Shown here one piece after another: positions 7,615 to 13,427 of a DNA stretch of 15,444 bases (position 1 is its first letter; the number at the start of each line of letters is the position of its first letter). A program made the translations under genes and the position numbers. This DNA comes from an uncultured Bacilli bacterium (GTDB lineage: Bacteria > Bacillota_I > Bacilli_A > RF39 > UBA660), in the NCBI GenBank assembly GCA_947589695.1, contig CANQBY010000010.1, positions 1-15,444 on the forward strand, given 5' to 3'. The notes beneath the pieces were generated by a model. It saw nothing but the letters and a program-made list of their open reading frames with translations, made no database searches and had not been told where the DNA came from.

Positions 7615-8304
7615 TCATTTCAAAGACAATTTCCTTTCAAATGATTTGTCTGGTACTCCAGTTATTTTTGCACAACCAGGAATAGTTAATTCTTTTCCAG
7701 TCTTAAATTTAACGAAATCTTCTATATTTTCATCTACTAACGGTAACAATTCAAAAGGTAAACCCACATGTTTAGAAATTATTTTTTTTGTAATGTAACT
7801 TAATTGATAATCTTCCGTTTTTTGCTTAGGTTCGCCCATAATAATTAATTCATCAGTTTCAACATCATCAAAATAAGTTCCATTTTTAAATTTTTGAATA
7901 TCTTCCTCTTTATTAATGAATGACCAATGCATAGATAACAATTCTTCATCATCACCTTTAGTAGTATAAAATACAGTTGGTTCACCAAACTCTTCACTTA
8001 ATACTTCATAAAAGTCACTTAAAGCTGCTAATTTCTCGCCAACTGAAGCATTATGATAAATAGAACTTCCTACTTGAATTCGTAAAAAACCATTTTTACA
8101 AAATTTATAATAAAAAGGTATTCCTTTTTCAAATAGGTAATCGATATTACTATGTGGTTCCCTATAATACAAAAAATATTTACCACTAAACAAAGCAGTA
8201 TAGGGAGTACCATAATATTCAATTTTATTACCCATTTTTCGTTTTAATATTTTATACAATTCAAAGCAATCTTCATCTTTAGAATATAATTCTTGCATAT
8301 CCAA
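7615..8304 (-). CDS. Uncharacterised 229-aa protein
   Basis: I do not recognise this protein. It is soluble, with no signal peptide or membrane helix, and is rich in aromatic and acidic residues. Its parts are an N-terminal helix, a Tyr/Phe-rich mixed segment (YYGTPYTALFSGKYFLYY), a likely helix (VGEKLAALSDFYEVLSEEFG), an acidic middle, and a C-terminal basic tail ending KSFERKLSLK. AAGAGG lies nine bases before the ATG, and a TTTACT/TATAAT promoter precedes it. It stops at TGA, the only apparently intact gene here to do so. It stands alone between an IS remnant and a pseudogene. Its open frame, promoter and ribosome site suggest it is still expressed. Confidence 0.75.
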   Translation of the reverse strand: MDMQELYSKDEDCFELYKILKRKMGNKIEYYGTPYTALFSGKYFLYYREPHSNIDYLFEKGIPFYYKFCKNGFLRIQVGSSIYHNASVGEKLAALSDFYEVLSEEFGEPTVFYTTKGDDEELLSMHWSFINKEEDIQKFKNGTYFDDVETDELIIMGEPKQKTEDYQLSYITKKIISKHVGLPFELLPLVDENIEDFVKFKTGKELTIPGCAKITGVPDKSFERKLSLK

Positions 8305-8325
8305 AAACCTCTTTTCGTGTTTATT

Positions 8326-8355
8326 ATTATATCACGTATAATACTGATTAGTAAA
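8326..8355 (-). promoter_or_regulatory. Promoter of the 229-aa protein gene
   Basis: On the minus strand TTTACT (8355-8350), an 18-base spacer, then TATAAT (8331-8326), 22 bases before the start codon. Confidence 0.6.
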
Positions 8356-8396
8356 TAGATGAAGTTGCAAATCATTTATTTACTAATATAATATTA

Positions 8397-8414
8397 TTAC
8401 TCTTTTTAGAGTAA
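8397..8414 (-). terminator. Hairpin after the transglutaminase-like pseudogene
   Basis: A perfect 7-bp stem TTACTCT/AGAGTAA with a 4-base loop lies 18 bases past the pseudogene stop. The downstream tract is TAATATT rather than a T-run, so termination would be weak. Confidence 0.35.
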
Positions 8415-8432
8415 AAATTTATACGATTGAGT

Positions 8433-9156
8433 TTAGGCAGATAAACTTATGTCAATAGGAGTAACATTACCAAACATTAAATTATTATATTCTTGATCAT
8501 TTAACACTTTGAAATAGCCAAAGAAAAAATGTTTACTTTCATCATTAACAAAATCAATTGTATATGATGAATCAAATAATACTGCCGGCAATTTACCATA
8601 ACCTTTTGGAAAAATTAAATTGTAAGCATGTGGCTCATCATTCCTTGCTCCAATTATAAGTTTAGAATCAATACCGAGAATTTTGAATATATTTTGTGCA
8701 AGTCCAGAATTTTTTGAGCAAATGCATATTTTTTTCCATGAAATTCTCTAATTGATATTTTTCAATTCCATTACTCATAGCTTTAAAATAAAGTAATAAT
8801 CTTTCGATTAGCGCGTCACCAATATTTTCTTTACAATACATATAATTAAATATTTAAAACATTAAAGGCGTAAATAAATATAACTCATTTAAATAGCTTT
8901 TGTCATTTGATAATTCTTTAATTAGTTTCACATAGGACGTTTATATCATCATACAATAAATTTGGACTTTCTTTCCATTTAAAGATGCCACTAGCTTATT
9001 ATGAATTCTACTTGATATATAGTCAGATATATCAGTACATCCTTGACCAATTGTCTTTTCATTCGTTTCTTTTTCTAATTCAAGTATCCTTTGTTTAATA
9101 AAATTTATTATTTCTTCATCAGTTTTAAGTTTTAATATTTTTTCTTGTTTTGCCAT
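8433..9156 (-). pseudogene. Transglutaminase-like (papain-fold) protein, broken
   Basis: It starts MAKQEKILKLKTDEEI after GAGG and runs about 240 codons. It is broken by in-frame TAA codons at 8943-8941 and near 8856, and by one extra base in a run of seven A at 8729-8735. Protein-like text continues through both stops in the same frame (SYVKLIKELSNDKSYLNELY; YCKENIGDALIERLLLYF). After the frameshift comes ICICSKNSGLAQNIFKILGI, then NDEPHAYNLIFPKG and LFDSSYTIDF. This Cys ... HAYN ... D pattern is the catalytic order of the transglutaminase-like/papain fold. It lies 29 bases behind the OLD-family nuclease with its own ribosome site, so the two were probably one operon. The fold is inferred by eye; substrate and role are unknown. 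Confidence 0.7.
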
Positions 9157-9185
9157 TTCTACCTCTTCAATACTATATATTCTTT

Positions 9186-10961
9186 TTAATCAAATAACTG
9201 ATTAACTATTTTTTCAAAATTACTAATTGTTTCATCATCATATTTAAATTCTTTATTCTCAATTTTTTTAAGAATTTCTAAAGAGTAATAAGCTTTTTCT
9301 TCTTTATAATCATCATTGTATATTCCTATTAAGTTTTTATCATTTTCAGAAAACACATTTTCTATACTTAAATTTAATTTTTGATTAGGTAAATTTGTGC
9401 CATCTACAAAAGATATATTAGATGAATTTGTTAAAGATTTTTTTAATAACAAATTATATTGTTTTCTACCTGAACTATCTTGATCTAGAACTATTTTAAA
9501 AGAACATCCCCAACCAATAAATATAGAAACAATATTATGAATATTGTCAACACTAGAAGACGGAATTATATTTGGAATATCACTGCCTTTTAGAATATAA
9601 TATCCCTTTAAATAATTATAGTCGGATATTCCCTCTGTAATAATGTTCAATTTATTAGATGCTAAAACATTATAATTTATATTTGAGCCAATCGCAGTTA
9701 ATAATGGTGTAATTGTTTCTAATTTCGTACCCATTTTATGAGGTAATGAATAATATTTGTTTCCTATATTACTATTACCATCAGAATCTTTAATAACTAA
9801 TTTTGTTCTATATAATTTGTCTTCATATATCATAAAAGGAGAATGGGTAGTATAAATAACTAAATTGTTTTTTTCAGACAAGTTTTCAAATAATTTTAAT
9901 ATTTCTTTTTGAGCATTTATATGCAAATATACACCTGGTTCATCAATAAGAATTATATAATTTTTAATATCCGATTTTTTTGTTTTAGATAGAATCTGAA
10001 TATACATATTTAAATACCATTTTAACCCATTACTTCTTTCTTCAAAGTTCATATATTTTTTAGTCGTTTTAATAACAAAATTTATTGAATCATTTTCAAA
10101 AGATGCCTTCATTTTAACACGTTCCTGTGAATAAAAAGCATTAAAACTATTCATCAAATTTGATAACTCATTGTTAAAGTCTTCTTCATAATTTTCTTTA
10201 TCAGCTTGACTACTTAAATTCCAATATTTCATCAAATCATATAAAGTAAATCCAATACAATTTAAAAGATGGTTTAACATTACTTTACTTTCTTTTTCAT
10301 CTTCCAAATATCTTTTAGTATATTTAGATTTTAAAGATAAATCGTTTACTTCTATAAATATTGGAAATAATGTTTTTAAATCGTTTAAGTAAGAAATACA
10401 ATTTTTAAAGTATGTAGAAAAATCTTCACAATCACCATTATTACATATTTTATCAGTTATAGTTTTAATATATTTATAATTAATAAAAACTTTATTTTCT
10501 GCACTATTAATCATTTCAATTATTTTTTTAAAATATCCTCGTTGAGTTTGATCAATGAAAATGTTAACAACACCTTGATTTAGTTCATTCATTTTATCTC
10601 TATTTTCTTGAAATTTATTATTATTTTTAATGGTGTCTGATAAACTTCCAAATATATCTATAACATAGTTATTATTTATTATTAATGTGGTTTCTCCTTT
10701 TATGTTATATTTATCTTTTTCTTCTTTGTATGGTTCTAATACAACTTTTATGTTAGGATATTCACCAGTATTTTTATTGAAATTGTCAAAAAAATTTTGA
10801 TCGCTTATACCCGTTAAATCAATTTTGCTCAAACAATCAATAAGGTTACTTTTGCCAGATTCATTTTTGCCAATTATAGTATTTATATTTTCTAAAATCA
10901 AAGTATTATTTTCATTTCCAAAAGACTTATAATTTTGAATCCTTATAGATTTTAGTTTCAT
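9186..10961 (-). CDS. OLD-family ATP-dependent nuclease (AAA/ABC-type ATPase plus TOPRIM)
   Basis: A 591-aa protein of the overcoming-lysogenization-defect type. The N-terminus IRIQNYKSFG is typical. Walker A is GKNESGKS (31-38), the ABC-like signature is RSNGLKWYLN (309-318), Walker B is YIILIDEPGVYLH (from 335), and the H-loop is TTHSP (371-375). The TOPRIM domain has ITEGISDYNYLK with E443, and VLDQDSSGRK with D493 and D495. Residues 60-300 form the Lys/Asn-rich helical insertion. The motifs are complete, so the enzyme is probably active. A weak ribosome site (GGAAG) precedes the ATG. The 3' neighbour is the broken transglutaminase-like gene. Relatives act in anti-phage defence (P2 OLD, GajA, PARIS). 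No GajB-type helicase or HNH partner is present, so none of those named systems fits. Confidence 0.88.
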   Translation of the reverse strand: MKLKSIRIQNYKSFGNENNTLILENINTIIGKNESGKSNLIDCLSKIDLTGISDQNFFDNFNKNTGEYPNIKVVLEPYKEEKDKYNIKGETTLIINNNYVIDIFGSLSDTIKNNNKFQENRDKMNELNQGVVNIFIDQTQRGYFKKIIEMINSAENKVFINYKYIKTITDKICNNGDCEDFSTYFKNCISYLNDLKTLFPIFIEVNDLSLKSKYTKRYLEDEKESKVMLNHLLNCIGFTLYDLMKYWNLSSQADKENYEEDFNNELSNLMNSFNAFYSQERVKMKASFENDSINFVIKTTKKYMNFEERSNGLKWYLNMYIQILSKTKKSDIKNYIILIDEPGVYLHINAQKEILKLFENLSEKNNLVIYTTHSPFMIYEDKLYRTKLVIKDSDGNSNIGNKYYSLPHKMGTKLETITPLLTAIGSNINYNVLASNKLNIITEGISDYNYLKGYYILKGSDIPNIIPSSSVDNIHNIVSIFIGWGCSFKIVLDQDSSGRKQYNLLLKKSLTNSSNISFVDGTNLPNQKLNLSIENVFSENDKNLIGIYNDDYKEEKAYYSLEILKKIENKEFKYDDETISNFEKIVNQLFD

Positions 10962-11068
10962 AATTTTTCACTTCCGATAATATTTTACCATAAATTATTG
11001 ATTTTTCCGAGACTTTCAAAGAATTTAGTGAAAAATATAATTAAAAATTGATTTTTTATATCAAATCA

Positions 11069-11179
11069 TTATGAGCGAAAGTTGTAGATATCTTCACAAT
11101 CGCTCCAGTAACAAATCTGTTCAAACTTTTCGAGCACTAAAATATATTTCATCTCTATTTAGAGATGATTTTTTATTTT
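11069..11179 (+). ncRNA. Candidate structured small RNA 1
   Basis: A compound hairpin, GAGCGA (11073-11078) with TCGCTC (11100-11105), encloses TTGT/ACAA. It is followed by about 45 unpaired bases and then a strong terminator at 11150-11179. A TATAAT lies upstream at 11036-11041 with a poor -35. There is no open reading frame of note. It is divergent from the OLD nuclease gene. No known RNA family was recognised, and the 5' end is a guess. Confidence 0.4.
11150..11179 (+). terminator. Rho-independent terminator, plus strand
   Basis: CATCTCTA (11150-11157) and TAGAGATG (11160-11167) form an 8-bp stem with a two-base apex (a 4-base loop in practice). ATTTTTTATTTT follows. No plus-strand protein gene ends nearby, which implies a non-coding transcript upstream. 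Confidence 0.75.
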
Positions 11180-11228
11180 CGTAAATCTTTTATAACGTAT
11201 AAACTATACAAATTTTCATATAATAGTA

Positions 11229-11262
11229 TTGACAATAATCATTTAAAAATGATATATTGTCA
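11229..11262 (+). promoter_or_regulatory. Promoter of RNA 2 overlapping a long inverted repeat
   Basis: A consensus TTGACA (11229-11234) is followed by an 18-base spacer and TATATT (11253-11258). Both lie inside an imperfect palindrome at 11230-11262 whose arms (TGACAAT-ATCATTT and its complement) differ by a single inserted base. A bound repressor would cover both promoter boxes. Confidence 0.6.
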
Positions 11263-11264
11263 TA

Positions 11265-11340
11265 TAAGAACTCTGTTCAATCCGAAGCTTTACGTTTAGT
11301 ACGTGAAAGGTTTATGTAGGAAGAATGGAGTTTTTATTTT
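11265..11340 (+). ncRNA. Candidate structured small RNA 2
   Basis: A 10-bp closing stem pairs AACTCTGTTC (11269-11278) with GAATGGAGTT (11323-11332), with two G-T pairs. Inside it TCC (11281-11283) pairs with GGA (11319-11321). An apical hairpin CTTTACGT (11288-11295) pairs with ACGTGAAAG (11301-11309), with one bulged G and loop TTAGT. The outer stem runs straight into TTTATTTT, so it may also act as the terminator. With the promoter just upstream this makes a transcript of about 75 bases. It matches no SRP, 6S, tmRNA or riboswitch core that I know. It shares CTGTTCAA with RNA 1. Confidence 0.5.
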
Positions 11341-11378
11341 GATTTTTTATTGACCCATAATATTTGCAATTGAAGTCC

Positions 11379-11408
11379 AAAAAAATTTTGCAACATCATG
11401 TTGCAAAA
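11379..11408 (-). terminator. Terminator of the ABC transporter gene train
   Basis: Two 11-base arms, TTTTGCAACAT and ATGTTGCAAAA, are separated by one base at 11397. On the minus strand seven T residues follow. It lies about 150 bases after the permease stop. The rest of 11341-11554 is AT-rich, with no other feature seen. Confidence 0.7.
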
Positions 11409-11554
11409 ATTAAGCATTATTAAATTCCTACAAACTTTTACATAAATCTTAAATTTTTTACTAGCATACTTTTAATTGCCAAAGTTTTATTTTTATATTT
11501 TTCAAAGATTAACCAATTCAAATTTACAAATCATTAAAATAATTAAAACTTTAT

Positions 11555-12229
11555 TTAAATAGCTTTCTTAAGAAATATTTTATAAGAAATCAAATAAGAT
11601 ACAATATAAAATATAATATTTAAACCAAGACAAATATAAGGTGAAATTTTAAATAAATATAATAAATTTACATTTAAATATAATCCTGGAAATACCAATA
11701 ACAATAAAGAACCAAAAATCCCAATTAAAAATATAAATAAAGCCGGAATAATAACCGATTGCATTCTTCCCTTTTCTACTCCCCATTTATAAATACAAGG
11801 TACATTTGCACACATTAAAAACGAAACACTAGTAAAAGCTAAAATACATATTCTAAGAGAATCTCCTATATTATCTATTTTTCCTCTAACTAAAATCGTA
11901 ATAATAAAACTAATTACAATACCTCCTAAAATCGAAATAAAAGAATCTAAAAACACAAATAAATATTTAGATAAAACAATATCTTTTCTCCTAATTGGTA
12001 ATGATAATAAATATTTATCCGAAAGTGCATTTTCATCATAAGAAAAAGAAGAAATACTATTCATTCCAAAAAAGAATAAAAATAAAATTGAACCAATAGT
12101 AAAAATATCTCTCCGCATAGAACCTATAATAATTAAAAATATAAACATAAATATACTAAAAATAATATTACCCTTAAAATTTCTAAATACATATAAATCT
12201 TTTAATAATAAACCTTTAATCGTATTCAT
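11555..12229 (-). CDS. ABC-2 type transporter permease
   Basis: A 224-aa integral membrane protein with six predicted helices at about 21-38, 42-62, 88-114, 125-143, 159-180 and 196-218. The N-terminus MNTIKGLLLKDLYVFRN and the segment YDENALSDKYLLSLPIRRKDIVLSKY are typical of the ABC2_membrane_5 group, which includes staphylococcal PmtB/PmtD and bacitracin/antimicrobial-peptide exporters. The ATG lies two bases after the stop of the ATPase gene, and its ribosome site GGGAGA sits within the end of that gene, so translation is coupled. It would pair with that ATPase as a dimeric exporter. The substrate is unknown. Confidence 0.88.
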   Translation of the reverse strand: MNTIKGLLLKDLYVFRNFKGNIIFSIFMFIFLIIIGSMRRDIFTIGSILFLFFFGMNSISSFSYDENALSDKYLLSLPIRRKDIVLSKYLFVFLDSFISILGGIVISFIITILVRGKIDNIGDSLRICILAFTSVSFLMCANVPCIYKWGVEKGRMQSVIIPALFIFLIGIFGSLLLLVFPGLYLNVNLLYLFKISPYICLGLNIIFYIVSYLISYKIFLKKAI

Positions 12230-12231
12230 GA

Positions 12232-13086
12232 TTATTCTCCCTTTACTAATAAAAGCATTAACTCTTCTAAAGTTGGTTTTCTAATTGCCATTTTTGGATA
12301 CTTTTTTTGAAATTCAATTTTAGAATTTACCAATAAATATTGTTCATTCTTATATTTTAAACATTTTAGATAATCTTCTTTCTCTATTTTAGCAAAATTT
12401 TCTTCTAATAATTCAACAATTCCATATTCATTATCTATTTCCTTTTTAAGAATATCTAAAATAATTTTACCATCGTGAATAAATATTACTTCATCAGCTA
12501 AATGTTCTAAATCACTGGTTATATGAGTAGTCATTAAAATAGAATTTTCTCCATTACTGACAAATTTATTAAATAGTTCAATAATTTCATAACGAAATAT
12601 AGGATCTAAACCATTCGTTGGTTCATCTAAAATTAATAATTTTGGTTCATGAGCTATAGCGCATAATACTTTAATTTTCATTTTCATTCCACTCGAAAAT
12701 TCTTTTAATGGTTTATTGCAAGGTATTTTAAATTTTTTTATTGTATCATAATATAACTTTTCATTCCAATTATGATAAAAATGTTTCATTAATTTATTAA
12801 TATCATTTACATTTACAATCGGTGAAAAGAAACTATCATCTAATACTACGCCTATTTGTTCTTTCTCCTCTTTAGTTAAATCTCTGCTATCTTTCCCAAA
12901 TATTTTTATATTTCCCTTATCATAAGCCATAAGATTTAATATTGCCTTAATTGTTGTAGTTTTACCACTGCCATTTTCCCCAATAAGTCCCAGAATTTTA
13001 CCTTTAGGTAATTTTATATTAATTTGTTTTAAACTAAAATCTTGATAATTTTTTACTAAGTTTCTAACTTCTAAATTATATTCCAC
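12232..13086 (-). CDS. ABC transporter ATP-binding protein
   Basis: From the GTG start this is 284 aa. Walker A is GENGSGKT (36-43), the signature is FSSGMK (130-135), Walker B is LLILDEP (150-156), and the switch histidine is in MTTHI. The segment IGVVLDDSFFSP resembles the YtrB/PmtA subgroup. I chose GTG at 13086 because AGAGGTGA ends seven bases before it; an upstream TTG at 13092 would abut the ribosome site. The C-terminal 75 residues are a short regulatory tail. It powers the permease that follows. A GntR-type regulator usually precedes such pairs in Bacillota; here the upstream gene is a 102-aa unknown protein. Confidence 0.9.
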   Translation of the reverse strand: MEYNLEVRNLVKNYQDFSLKQINIKLPKGKILGLIGENGSGKTTTIKAILNLMAYDKGNIKIFGKDSRDLTKEEKEQIGVVLDDSFFSPIVNVNDINKLMKHFYHNWNEKLYYDTIKKFKIPCNKPLKEFSSGMKMKIKVLCAIAHEPKLLILDEPTNGLDPIFRYEIIELFNKFVSNGENSILMTTHITSDLEHLADEVIFIHDGKIILDILKKEIDNEYGIVELLEENFAKIEKEDYLKCLKYKNEQYLLVNSKIEFQKKYPKMAIRKPTLEELMLLLVKGE

Positions 13087-13117
13087 TATCAATCACCTCT
13101 AATAGTTTTCTATCTTT

Positions 13118-13426
13118 TTAACTATAATTAACCGCAAGTTCTATAATTTTATTAATTAAAGTCATATTTCTTCCAATCTGTTCCACAAAATCATATCCTA
13201 AAATTGATTTAATGTCAGCAATAGCAAGTTGTACATACTTTTCTTCAATTTCAAATAATTCTAAATAATTCAAAATAATATCATCAATGAAATAGAAATT
13301 ATTATTCTTTAATAACATATAAACTTTATTAAAATTATCTTCATCCAATAAAGCTATAAAATCTTCTTCATAATTACTATACACTAGATCTAAATATATA
13401 GAATTTAAATACTTATTTAAAAACAT
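13118..13426 (-). CDS. Uncharacterised 102-aa helical protein next to the helicase
   Basis: The start is the ATG at 13426, with AAGGTG six bases before it and one base after the helicase stop, so it is coupled to the helicase. An upstream ATG in the same frame (13468) would extend it by 14 residues into the helicase coding region and has no ribosome site. The protein is short, acidic and aliphatic and is predicted all-helical (MFLNKYLNSIYLDL, YIDDII-like and FEIEEKYVQLAI-like segments). It has no membrane span or signal. I recognise no family. Coupling suggests it works with the helicase or tunes it. The ABC ATPase begins 31 bases downstream with no terminator between. Confidence 0.75.
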   Translation of the reverse strand: MFLNKYLNSIYLDLVYSNYEEDFIALLDEDNFNKVYMLLKNNNFYFIDDIILNYLELFEIEEKYVQLAIADIKSILGYDFVEQIGRNMTLINKIIELAVNYS

Positions 13427-13427
13427 A

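Noticed and set aside
9186..10961. Gabija or Septu system
   Set aside because: The nuclease is of the right broad type, but no UvrD-like GajB or HNH PtuB gene is next to it.
11268..11278. GAAC-TCT-GTTC as a LexA/SOS box
   Set aside because: Bacillota LexA boxes need four bases between GAAC and GTTC; here there are three, and these bases form part of an RNA stem.
11386..11408. Second binding site for the Crp/Fnr regulator
   Set aside because: It shares TTGCAACA/TGTTGCAA, but the half-sites face the opposite way and seven T residues follow on the minus strand, so a terminator explains it better.
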